Of a stretch of 64,000 nt of DNA, positions 40,432-51,308 are shown in pieces; the first letter of the stretch is position 1, and each line of letters begins with the position of its first letter. This DNA is from Pyrenophora tritici-repentis (Eukaryota; Ascomycota; Dothideomycetes; Pleosporales; Pleosporaceae). The position numbers and the translations under genes were made by a program. The notes under the pieces are model-generated. The model was not told where the DNA came from, made no database searches, and saw only the letters and a program-made list of their open reading frames with translations. The DNA lies in contig NC_089393.1 of NCBI RefSeq assembly GCF_003171515.1, positions 1,736,001-1,800,000 of the forward strand, given 5' to 3'.

Positions 40432-43130
40432 TCAATTATTGTACCTCCTCAGCCTCCTCAACATCCCCGCAAACCTCCTCCTATTAACATACACAAACCC
40501 CACGATGCCCACCACCACGACCAAACTCCCCGCACCAGCCCCAACCCCCTTATTCCCCACCGCCTTCTTCTTCGCCTCCTCATAATACCCCTTCACCATC
40601 TCCCTAACACCCTCATCAGCCTCCAAATCCGGCATACTCATGATCTTCACCACCAGCGCCGTCCACCCTGTAAACTGCTGACCGCGTTGCCCGTGGCCGC
40701 CAACAGGATCATACTGCTCCCAGACAAAGCCCGTGTCAAGGTAGGACGTATAAACCGTCTCGACAATGTTGCGGCGGAGTTGGATGTATATTTCCTGACA
40801 GCGCCGTTGGAATGGTCCTGGTGTTTGGGCGAGGGAGAGCAGGCGCTCGAGGATAAGGTAGTTGAAGTTTATCCAGATAGGGGATCGCCAATAGTTGTCG
40901 CCTACCCCGTAGTGTTTGTCTCCCTCACTGAGGCTGCGCACGCCGTGGTCGGTCCAGAGGTGGCTTGGGTTGCGAATGAGGTCGAGGACGAATCGCAGAT
41001 GTGGGTGCGAGGCGTCGAGGAAGCCGGTCAGTAGTGGAAAGAGGGAGACGTAGCCTTTGTGGCAGGCGTGTGTGTGGACGGTTTTGCGGACGACGGCGTC
41101 GCAATAGGCGTTTTGGGCATCCTCCCAGTGGATGAGTTCGAGGTTGTTTCTGATGCCGCGGACGTGGTTCTGGTAGGTGAATGCATCGTGGGTGCTTTCT
41201 GTAAAGAAGGCTATTTGTTCTAGTGTTCGTGCCATTACTCCGACCCAGCACAAGGCATCTAGATGCAACTCGGTGATGTCAGGGGGCAGCGGTAGCCCTC
41301 GTTCAGATTGGCAGTTGGAATGGAATGAGCTTCCACGTCCCCAGACTGCGACTTGCGGAACCACTCGTAGTGTCTCTTGAGTAGCGGGTACAGCTTGGCC
41401 ACGAATACCTTGCCAGTCTCACTTTGGCTGAGATACACCGATTCGCGTCCGTAGTACTTGGTCGTTCCCCTCAACATGTCGATGAATTTCGAGATGACCA
41501 GAAACATGGTAGGCGGATTGGCAATATGCGGAAATTGTGTGACGGACGGTCCAGGTGTCGCACGTTCTGCTTCCGCTCCCAAGATTTGCTCTCGTGCGAT
41601 CCATCCATCATTGTCCATCAAAAGGAGCCAGTCACGGATGACCTCCAGCGCAAGATCGGCGTCCCATTCGATAATAGGAAGAAGATGAAATCCTTCATCC
41701 CATAGGAAGCCTCGCGGAAACATCGAACGGGATGGTGTATGTGTAAGAAGTTCGTATGGGCCCTTCGTCTCTGGTGTTGTATGCTTCTTCGCGTCTTCCG
41801 TCTTAAGCCAGAAGTTGCCAGTGGTCTCTGCATAGATGGCTTTCTTGGCTGTATCCACCTTTGTAGTACCGGAAAAGTACCCGAGCCCGCCTAACAGGTC
41901 AGAGAAAACATTCTCTGCGAAAGCGAGGTGGCGATCGGTGATGAACGGGGCTTTTGGCTTGAAGATGGACACAAAGCTTTTCTGGAATGAGCTGATAGTA
42001 CTTTCAAGGTCTGTTGTAAGACTGGCAGCTAAGATGAGTCAGTCAATGCGTTTTAATTCGGTTTGGGCAACATAGCCGCGAGTCGAGGCCAGAAGGGACA
42101 TACTCACAGGTCATTGCTCGTGTAGCTGTTCCGCTGGAGTACAAGATATCAAACTGCTCGGTGTCAGTCCTCCCCCCATACGTTAGTCACAGCATCTAAC
42201 CTCGAATCCTCCATGACACACAAACTGCACAAGTTGTATATTACCCGTGCCTGGGAAGGTGTTCAGAACGAGATCGGTTGGCCCTGACTGGGTGCGTTGC
42301 TCGGTCTGGTCTTTCAGCGCAGCCAAAAACGTAGCTTCTTGCACATAACTTCATTAGCCAACAGTTCGCCATGGTGATGAGCTGAGATGTCGAATATGCT
42401 ATACCCACATTTGGCCTGCCATAGTCTATCCTCTGTCACATTCAAGGTCTTGATAAACGCCGCCTCAGGGGCTCCTTCGTTGTTGAGGGGTACGCCAATA
42501 TGTATGCCAGCGCTACCCAGCACCGGATGTGCGAGCTCAATATCTACAGCGTGAACAGCGGTATCGCCACCGTCTCCGAGTCGCGGATGCGCCTCGAGCT
42601 TGCAAGTTGCGCAGCCCCATGGCCTCCATACCAACATAGAAGACGACAGTCGTCTTCTGATCAGGCCCCGCACCAGACCGTGGTATACCTCTAATCCGCA
42701 ACCCCCAATTGCCCGCGCTTTGGCCTTCGGAATATTTCACGAACTCAGTGGTCAGATTGATCTTATTGCCCACATCTTCTATGATCTGTCTGCCGCCCTC
42801 TCGTGTATCGTACGCAGTCCAGCCGTAGCGTGCCATACCTTCGCTCTGGTTGACATTATGCCGCAGCGCTGCAACGAAATGTTAGCAACCTGGTTTTGGC
42901 AACATGAAGACCATGCACCTACTCTTCTCAACATCCTCCAGCTTCCCCCACATCAACCCCGCAAGGACGCTCTTGGGCACCCGCGGGCGCAGCCCCAGGT
43001 ATACATTCGGACGATAGGGGCCCCATAGTAGCGAGTCGCTACTCGTGTGGACGTTGTGGTCAGCGGCGGACGCTCGAGGGCAAGGGAGAAGCGCGAAGAC
43101 GAGAGCGAGGAGGGTTGAAGGGAGCAGCAT
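40432..43130 (-). pseudogene. CWH41: Mannosyl-oligosaccharide glucosidase (GH63, glucosidase I), damaged
   Basis: GH63 trims the outer glucose from N-glycans in the ER. Exons 42923-43130, 42409-42868, 42201-42334, 42108-42153 and 40432-42028. Signal peptide MLLPSTLLALVFALL; family blocks WGPYRPNVYLGLRPRVP, ARYGWTAYD, DNYWRSPIWINFNYL and FVWEQYDPVGGHGQRG (general base Glu), then a C-terminal membrane segment. Two lesions: (1) an extra G in GGGG (CCCC at 42615-42618) breaks the frame inside exon 2; (2) at about 41280-41292, NEGYR is followed at once by sequence equivalent to about 22 residues further on, in another frame. The missing piece should hold the SGLDDYPR motif with the catalytic acid. 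Lesion 1 may be a sequencing error; lesion 2 is harder to explain so. Confidence 0.82.
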
Positions 43131-43884
43131 GTTCTGGCGACGCGTAATGCGACGCGTTTTGAACCAATTACTCGCAAAGGCGCGTTGTGTGGATGGCACG
43201 GGATTTATGGTTGCTTTTCCCACAGCATCGTCATGGGCTATTAGCTAATTGTCACAGGTACTCTGGCCGGCTGTATCGTCGGTCGGGATCATCATTGCCC
43301 AGAAAGACACCATGTCTTTGGACCCCGAATTGTCGATTGGTCAAAGCGCGTGGTTCGGGATGATGTGACGACATGGGCCAACGAAACCACCAAACCTTGA
43401 ATCGCAAATCAGTTCGTGTGCGATAAGACGCGCGGTTTGTTTTACACAATGTCGCGCATCGCACCGTGTTTCCCGCGAAAGTTCACTTTGTTTTCATTTT
43501 CACAATACGTAGACGGCGAGTAACCACTGCAACATCTTGTTATGACTAGCTATCAACCTTGGCCAGACGATATCTTCACATCGAACGTATACAAGAAATG
43601 CGTTTGCTTACGTGTGAAAACCAGGTGAGCGGAGAGGCAGCTAGCCGCACATCCTATCCACTCTTCCAACCCGCGCGACGTCAGCGGTTCAATCAAGTAC
43701 GAGCTCCAGCTCCACCAAACATGCCGAGCCCCCGCACAACATCAAGCCAGCGTGGGTGCAAAAACTCAGGATAAAAGGCAAAGGCCTGGGCAATGGACCC
43801 CGGAGTAGTTCAATTTGAAAGACACCCGAATTTGCAGAAGCTGGGTCGCGTGACGGTTTTACTATTCAAGCCTTGTCCGTCACC
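43131..43884. promoter_or_regulatory. Divergent upstream region, GH63 / P-loop kinase
   Basis: About 750 bp between two divergent starts. No gene is supported. Confidence 0.45.
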
Positions 43885-44870
43885 ATGGAAGAGCAAGTCG
43901 AGCGTTTGGTGAAGAAAGTCTGGGGTATATAAAGAGTTGGACGTTCAAAGAAACCATGTATGTTGACTGGTTTATAGACAAATTTCAAGATGTCCCGGCA
44001 TCGCAGCGTTACCTCGTCGCTGTAGCCGGGCATCCCGGGGTCTGGTACGTATACATATTCATTCAACATATCAATTCCCAACACCCTCACACATAGTCAC
44101 ATGACCATCCTTTATCACCACATGTGAACCCTGCTCAAATATCCATAATTCTCACAACCCAAACTCAACAACAAGTTCATACTAACACCCCTCCCCCAGG
44201 AAAAACAACCCTCGCCTCCACCATCTCCACCCGCCTAAACGCCCTCCACACCACCCACTCACCTGCGACCTCCAACTCCTCCCCACTCTCAACCTTCATC
44301 CCCATGGACGGCTTCCACCTAACCCGCACCCAACTCTCGGCGCTCCCGGACCCCAGCACAGCATTCGCCCGTCGCGGCGCCCCCTTCACCTTTAACGGCC
44401 CCTCTTTCCTCTCTCTCGTACAATCTCTCCGTTCCCCCATCCTCCCAGAGACATCAACCCTGTACGCCCCCTCCTTCTCCCACGCGATCAAAGACCCCGT
44501 TGAAAATGACATCGCCATCCTGCCGTCCGTGCGCATCGTGGTGTTCGAAGGAAACTACTGCGCGTTGAATAAAGCGCCGTGGTCCGAGGCTGCGGCGCTT
44601 ATGGACGAGATGTGGTTCGTCGAGGTGGACTTTGAGGTCGCGAGATGCAGGTTGGTACAGAGGCATGTGAAAGCAGGTATTGCGAGGGATGAAGAGGAGG
44701 CGGGAAAGAGAGCCGATGAAAATGATTTGGTTAATGGGAGGGAGATTGTGGAGAATAGGGTGCCGGTTTGTGAGGTTGTGAGGAGTGTCGAGGATGGGGC
44801 GTGGGCGCCGGAGAGGCAGGGGGTTAGGGATGAGAGGGAAGAGAGATACAAGGAGAGGTATATGGACTGA
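43885..44870 (+). CDS. P-loop kinase of the uridine kinase/PRK type (YFH7-like), frame broken in the Walker A motif
   Basis: Exons 43885-43924, 43978-44044 and 44200-44870. Exon 1 MEEQVERLVKKVW joins DKFQDVPASQRYLVAVAGHP. The P-loop should read AGHPGSGKTTLA, but GGGG at 44037-44040 has one G too many for exon 2 to join exon 3 in frame. Exon 3 gives GKTTLASTISTRL, then FIPMDGFHLTRTQL (the substrate-site MDGFH block), FEGNYCALN, a lid-like RLVQRHVKAGIARDEEEA and NDLVNGREIV. These match small-molecule P-loop kinases such as yeast Yfh7 and bacterial nucleoside or sugar kinases; the substrate is not known. With one G removed it would be about 258 residues. The 155-bp second intron is the longest clear one in this half. 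Confidence 0.8.
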
Positions 44871-45430
44871 CTGTAGGTAGTAGGTAGAGGGTAGGTAAAA
44901 CTCGTGGAATGCCTGTATCAAATAAGTCCCTCCCTCAATTATGGTCCACTCGATGTCCGCCCTTGCCGAGAGCCACCAGAAAAGTCGAAGCAAATCAGCA
45001 TACCAATGTAGCTTCCTGAACAAAACACACTCTAAACGTACACAGACAACATTTGACGTTTCAAAATCATATTGCTATGATAAATTCTACTCAAGGCCGT
45101 AAACATGGAGCCTGGGAGACACCAAGGTTCGGCTTCCCAACCCAAAACCACTCGTCAAAGGTACTAGATAGGAAGTGAATACTGTACTTGTGCAGACAGA
45201 TCCATGCCCAAGGAAATATTGGCCATTAGGCGCTGTGGTCCCGAAACAAAGAGTTGGGCCGTCATCAAGGCTTATCCTGAACGCCGCATCCGACTCCGCA
45301 AAAGACGATTGAGGTTAGGCCGTTCGAAGGTGCGTTATAGTTACATTTTGGGCACCGTCATCCAAGGTTGCGCCAATGAGTGCAAAGGAAATGGAGGCGC
45401 GTAAGGGGCTCAGCAACACGGGTATGTCAG
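44871..45430. other. Intergenic, convergent 3' ends
   Basis: 560 bp between convergent genes. Nothing supported; a short frame at 45204 has no recognisable features. Confidence 0.45.
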
Positions 45431-46032
45431 CTATGCCTTGACCGCACCCCCTTCTGTCGCTTGGGGCTCCTCGGTGTTCTCGAAATCTGAAGCCGATGTC
45501 TCACGGTTCAGGCTGGTCTCGCGGTGTAAGAAAGTGTGTTCCTTGACCGGGCTGCCGGCAACCTCGCCTTGACCGTTGGTGGTTCCGTTGACATGGCCGT
45601 TGCCGTTGCCGTTTTGTCCGGTAGGTGTGGGTGGCGCAATGTGTGGAATCTTCTCGGGGTTGGGGTGCTCACGGCCAACTTGGGTGACGCCGACGTCGCC
45701 AGCCTTTCCAGCCTTGGAGAGGGCATAGTCGCCGCTGTCGAAGTACTTGCGCTCCTGCAGGCATGTGTCAGCCGGATTCTATGAGAATGTGATTCTGAGC
45801 GTGTCGTACCTTGAGCTTGTTCTGAAGCAAGTCCTTCTTGTTGGGGAGCTTGCCGTAAAGACGGAAGAGTTTGGCCTCTTGCTCCGACATTTTCTATTCC
45901 ATTCTGTCAGCTATCGTCGTTCCCAGGGGGATTCGCCATATCCCGAGCCCTATTTTCAGGGTCCGAGAAAGTTGCGCAGGGGTTGGCATGACGTACACTG
46001 ATGTCCACCTTGTTCTGCTGGTGGGGGTTCAT
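45431..46032 (-). CDS. IGO1: Endosulfine-family protein (Igo1-like), PP2A inhibitor
   Basis: Exons complement(join(45431..45754,45810..45893,45997..46032)), 147 residues. Exon 1 MNPHQQNKVDIS, exon 2 KMSEQEAKLFRLYGKLPNKK. The hallmark KYFDSGDYALSKAGK lies across the start of exon 3; its Ser (FDSGDY) is the site that Greatwall/Rim15 kinases phosphorylate, which turns endosulfines into inhibitors of PP2A-B55 and controls quiescence entry and mRNA protection. The C-terminal half is disordered, with Asn-Gly repeats (GQNGNGNGHVNGTTNG) and a phosphorylatable end. The length suits fungal Igo proteins. Confident family call; the starvation role is inferred from yeast. Confidence 0.95.
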
Positions 46033-47104
46033 GATGGCGGTTGATTGATGAATCGAGGTTATCGTGTCGCGGGTGCTGTTATATAAAGTAGCTACTGCTC
46101 GCCAGAGGTGCAGAGGGCCTTATTTATTCCTTGTCGGGTCGTCGCCACGAAGAAGCTCGGGTAGGCGTTGGGCGAATACTGTGAACGGCTGCGTGACAGG
46201 GACAGGGAGGGCGAATTGGTGTGATGGCTCCCGCTCCTACCACTGACGATGGGTGCCGACGAGTAACAACGGCAAGGGGCAATTGAGACGGCGTGCACTC
46301 AAAACGAGGCAGACTGGAATTGCAGAGTGAGAGTGAGGGTCAAGATGCGTGGTGCAGTGGATAATGGAATCGTCGTTGTTGCGTCCAAGTAGGGTCAACC
46401 AAGGAGGGGTAGATGCACAGATATGTAGTAGGCCATGGGTGGACCAACGGTAGCAACGACCAAGCCGTGGCTTGTGTGACGGGCTAATTGACGCAGTCGA
46501 CACAGGGAATCAAGGGAGAAGCCGCTGCCGCGAAAAGATTCATGGTTAGTCCTTGTGCGTGCTGGACAATGGATTGCCGTAGCCTTTACCAGACTGAGCA
46601 ACTTCTCAGCGTCACGCGTACACATCATTGGACTCTGCACATATTGTCTCGGCTTGATCGCCAGGGCCCGTCTTGGACGGCCGTGAATCGTCCAGTGATT
46701 TGAGCCCTTGGCTGCTGTGTACAAGACCGGCACGGAGCAAGCTTACATGGAGTTCTGGAAAGTATATTGCCGTGCAACTTTTATCACGCATGACGAAAGC
46801 ATCTTCCCCGCTTACCGTTAGCTGTGGCTTACTCGGGCCTGATAGGCCGTCTCCATCCGCTAGTGTTAGTCTTCAGCAAACCCTGACCGTCTGCCTCCCA
46901 CGACCACATGCTCTATTTAGCGAGATACTACTGCAGCGCTCCAAGAGTCTCACCATCGATCCAGACACCAGGAGACCACTGCGGAATTTAGAGCACACGC
47001 CGCGATCGCCGCCTGCTATCCCATTCGCCCATCTGTTGCCGTACATCCTGACATCCGAAAATACGCAAGCCGGAAACTTCACCCCCCCTCCAATCAGCTT
47101 CAAC
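46033..47104. promoter_or_regulatory. Divergent upstream region, IGO1 / SFM1
   Basis: About 1.07 kb between divergent starts. A long plus-strand frame runs through its right end into SFM1 exon 1, but its upstream part lacks conserved features and the ATG at 47105 is the natural start. Confidence 0.5.
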
Positions 47105-47950
47105 ATGGCCGACACCGGCAAAACTTTTGTTGTAGAGCACCTGGACCCGGAGTTGGAGGAGTGGTCATCATTGGAGTACTCAGCCATCGCAGCTGAATCC
47201 CATGCATCTGGCGCCCAGTTTCTGCTGTCTTCGGTGCCAGCCTCTCTGAAGTTGCCCGCAAACCTTCAGGGAGCAAAAGGCCTCAATGTTGAAACGCGAG
47301 GAATCGAGGAGATATATGCCGACAAAAAGGACAAAGTATGTTTGCTTGATCCCGCCGCATCCAAGGACCTAAGTCCCGAAGACGGCGAGACATTCGACAT
47401 CTTCCTGTTCGGTGGCATCCTTGGTGAGTCCACTGTGCTTTGTTTTTCCCCAACATGATTCAACGTAAGCTGAGCTGACCTGACCAGGGGATGACCCGCC
47501 GAGAGGTATGTGATGATGCAAGCACCGTACGGTGTGCTCTGTGTCGGCTAATGATTCTCGGTAGACCGGACCTCAGAGCTGCGCAAAAAGGGATACCAAG
47601 GACGTCGTCTGGGTCCGGTACAGATGACAACCGACACAGCAGTTCGCGTAACTAGGATCTGCGTTCAGGACAAGGGTAAGTCCGACGTGGGAATATTCTT
47701 TGGGTAGAATGCTGACAGCGTGCAGTGCCCGTGGAGAAGATCCAATACATTGACCATCCAGACCTGAAGATCAACAAGAACGAAAGCACGCAGATGCCGT
47801 TCCGTTATGTCAAGGGCGATGATGGAGAGCCGATTATGCCGAAGGTACGTGGCATAGGGCTCCAAAGTGAAATGGTGTTGACCAGATGCATAGGGCATGC
47901 GTGAGCTGATCGTTAAGGACTCAGCCAAGAGTCTCGATGATCTCTTCTAG
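47105..47950 (+). CDS. SFM1: SPOUT-family protein arginine methyltransferase Sfm1
   Basis: Exons join(47105..47423,47488..47505,47565..47675,47726..47844,47894..47950), 207 residues. The start is MADTGKTFVVEHLDPELEEW. The conserved core is GGILGDDPPRDRTSELRKKG, which binds S-adenosylmethionine in the trefoil knot of this family; it is spread over three exons, the middle one only 18 nt. LGPVQMTTDTAVRVTRI and IQYIDHPDLKINKNESTQMP follow. In yeast Sfm1 methylates Arg146 of ribosomal protein Rps3. The short last exon (GMRELIVKDSAKSLDDLF) completes the protein. All phases close. Confidence 0.94.
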
Positions 47951-48943
47951 AGACAAAGAGCCAATGGGTGTGGGTATGCCTGGGCTCTCAGGCATCTTCC
48001 AGTACCAGGCAGGTGGAAAACGAACATGCGCCACTGTGGCACGCAGTATTCGACGGCAATGCATGTGTGCCTCTTGTGGGGATTTGTAGCAGCATGACGA
48101 TTCATGGAGGGCTCCGTGTTGTAGTACTAGACGCGACTTGAGATGTTAGTCGGATCTCGAGTAGACGGGCCGAACCGGACGCAGTCTTGCTTCCAGAAAC
48201 TCGGTTCACGCATGGGTAGCGTAACGATATAGCAACATTGATATGGCAAAAGCGGCAGCGGATGCAGTCTGGCGCGTGTGATTGCCATGTGGGCAGGCCG
48301 TTATGAAGGACATAAGTATGCAGCCACGGCTCGCAGCCGACAACGCGTGTTCAGGCTCGTCAAGGTGCGCCTCACACCCACTTGAGGCCTGAGGACGTCG
48401 ATGATACATGGGTGAAGCATGCTTGAAGGTCTAACGTGTCAGATGCTGTTCTCGATACGCGCCTCCGAGACGCGGAGGGGAAGCGAGCCGGCGAATGCTG
48501 GGAGCAGTCGCATGTGATTGGTTCGACGCATAATGCGAACAAAGCTCGGACGGGGTTCAAAGAGATGCTCAGTGGGCTCGCAAAGTCATGTCCAACCCAG
48601 ACAAGTCTTTTCTTGTTCTGCGTGTCTGTCATTGAAGGCTGGCCACTCACTGTAACTGACATTTGTTTCGCGGGACGCTGGTGTGCCTCACGACAACCCC
48701 CCTGCTTCCGGACTTTGGACCCCAAGTGCGACTTGTCAGCAGCCGCAGGAGCCACATATCCCGACTGCACCTGAGAGTCTGGACGCTCACAACCATCGCG
48801 CCAGTACCTTTCACTACCAACCGTTTCCCCTTTTTGACCACACCTGCATAAGGTGAAATTTCCTACATACGCCCAGCAACCCATGAAATAGCGACAGCGC
48901 ACCGCACAATCCGCGGCGTCCGACACCGATACGCGGCCTCAAT
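47951..48943. other. Intergenic, upstream of KEX1
   Basis: About 1 kb. Frames on both strands at 48372-48926 are shadows of each other without domain features. No gene supported. Confidence 0.45.
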
Positions 48944-50970
48944 ATGGCCTTCTCACACGCTCCGTCAGGATGGCGGACCGCGCTGTTAGCCGGCTTGATA
49001 GCGACAGTAGCATGGCTTCCAGCAATAGTGGCGCAAGAGAAGACGCAAGCCGACTACTTCATCCACGACCTGCCAGGCGCGCCAAAGCCGCTCCTCAAGA
49101 TGCATGCAGGGTGAGCAGCACGTGGCAAAGGGCATCTATAGCAGCGCTGACGTTTTCTTTTTCAAACAGGCATATTGAAGTTGACGCAGAACACAATGGC
49201 AACCTCTTCTTCTGGCACTACCAGAACCGCCACATCGCAGACCGCCAGCGAACGGTGCTATGGCTGAATGGCGGGCCTGGCTGCTCCTCCATGGATGGCG
49301 CCATGATGGAGATTGGTCCGTATAGAGTGCGCGAGGGCGGCAAGCTGGAATACAACAATGGTTCGTGGGACGAGTTTGCCAACTTGCTCTTCGTCGACCA
49401 GCCAGTGGGAACGGGCTTTAGCTATGTCAACACCGACAGCTACCTCACCGAGCTTGACCAGATGGCCGCCCACATGGTGATTTTTTTGGAGAAATGGTTT
49501 GCGCTTTTCCCCGAATATGAAAACGATGATGTAAGTAGCATCAGCTGAGCGAAGATGCGGAAAACTGATTTGCCATAGCTATACATTGCTGGTGAATCCT
49601 ACGCGGGACAGCATATCCCATACATTGCGCGCGCTATCCTCGACCGTAACAAGAAAAATCAAGCCAAATCGCCATGGCCCCTGAAGGGCCTTCTGATCGG
49701 GAACGGCTGGATGTCACCCGTTGACCAGTACCTCTCCTACATACCTTTTGCTTACCAGAATGGCCTCATGCGCTCTGGTACAGACATGGCAAAGCGCGTC
49801 GAGGAGCAACAGAGAATCTGCGTACAGAAGCTCGAGGCTGGCGGCATGGACGCTGTCGACACGAGAGACTGTGAGCAGATTATGGTCCGAATTCTCCAAG
49901 AGACCAAAAACGAAAACGCCGATCCCATGAACCAGTGTCTCAACATGTACGACATCCGTCTGCGCGACGACTCTTCCTGTGGAATGAACTGGCCTCCGGA
50001 TCTTGCCCAGGTCACCCCCTACCTCCGCCGCGCCGATGTCGTCCAAGCACTCCACATCAACACGGACAAAAAGACTGGCTGGCAAGAATGCAATGGTGCT
50101 GTCTCTAGCCATTTCCGTGCCAAGAACAGTAAGCCTTCCGTCAAGTTCCTACCCGAGGTCATTGAGCAAGTTCCTGTCCTGCTCTTTTCTGGCGACAAAG
50201 ACTTCATTTGCAATCACGTCGGCACGGAGGCTATGATTCAGAATCTCCAGTGGAATGGCGGCAAGGGATTTGAAGCGTCTCCTGGAGTACAGAATGCTAA
50301 GCAGGATTGGATGTTCGAGGGAGAAGCTGCCGGAACATGGCAGGAGGCGCGCAACCTCACATATGTCGTCTTCTACAACTCCAGCCACATGGTCCCCTTC
50401 GACTACCCCAGGCGCACCCGCGACATGCTCGACCGCTTCATGGGCGTCAACATCGAAGCGATTGGCGGTGCTCCTGCCGACAGTCTGATTGATGGCGAGA
50501 AGGGTCCACTAACAAGTGTTGGAGACCATCCCAACTCTACCAAGGCTGAGGAAGACAAGAGCAAGGAGCTCAAGGCGGCCGAGTGGAAGGCCTATACCCG
50601 CTCCGGCGAAGTTGCGCTGGTCATTGCTGTCATCGTTGCCTGCATATGTGGATTCCTTCTGTGTCGCAGTCGACGTGCGAAGAGTGCATACAAGGGTGAT
50701 GATAGTGACGAAGGTCGCGAGTCTCTCCTCACTGGCATGGGACTTGACAACTTCCGGAGAAAAGAGCGAAGGCAAGACGTTGAGGCTGCAGATTTCGATG
50801 AGAGGGAGCTTGATGAGGTGCCAAAGAAGTCCGGGAAGGGCTACGGGCAAATAAGTTCGGAGAAGGGGCGGGTGCCGCACAACGACTCTTCGTTCTCACT
50901 CGGCGTTGATAGTGACGACGACGAGGCGGGTTCAAGCGACCGCGGCAGGAGAAAGGAGGAGTCAAGATAG
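48944..50970 (+). CDS. KEX1: Pheromone-processing serine carboxypeptidase Kex1
   Basis: Exons join(48944..49110,49170..49530,49579..50970), 639 residues. Signal peptide/anchor ([19 protein letters not shown]). Serine carboxypeptidase motifs: [13 protein letters not shown] (oxyanion and substrate site), Ser183 in GESYAG, Asp382 in [10 protein letters not shown], His446 in [10 protein letters not shown] membrane helix at about 519-538 ([18 protein letters not shown]) is followed by an acidic cytosolic tail of about 100 residues, typical of Golgi-resident Kex1. It removes C-terminal Lys/Arg left after Kex2 cleavage of pheromones and secreted peptides. The ATG at 48944 rather than the one at 48970 gives the signal peptide. 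No damage seen. Confidence 0.96.
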
Positions 50971-51308
50971 TTTACAGCATTCATATCTACGGCGTATTAC
51001 TACATCTACAAATAGAAGACTAGACCGAACAGCATTGCAGGCGTTTTTTGGTTCCGAAATAGATTATCCGATTTTCAACGTGAGAACAAAACGAAGCTTT
51101 CAACCAGGGCGTTGTCGAATTGAGTTAGTGCTGCTAGTGCTGTAATCGATGGCTGTTGGTCGATGGGGCAGGTGCTGCCTGGTGTTCACGTGAATGCGGG
51201 ACTAGTGTCAGCGCGTTCCTCCCGTCCAGGTCGCGTCATTCTCAGCCACTAGGCCTCAACCTCATCAAAGAGGCGATCCCATGCCCACTACACCTTGACA
51301 GTACGACA
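50971..51308. other. Intergenic, KEX1 3' / RAD52 5'
   Basis: 338 bp in tandem orientation; holds the KEX1 3' UTR and the RAD52 promoter. Confidence 0.5.

Noticed and set aside
46673..47104. Long N-terminal extension of SFM1
   Set aside because: The upstream part is featureless and the family start is at the ATG 47105.
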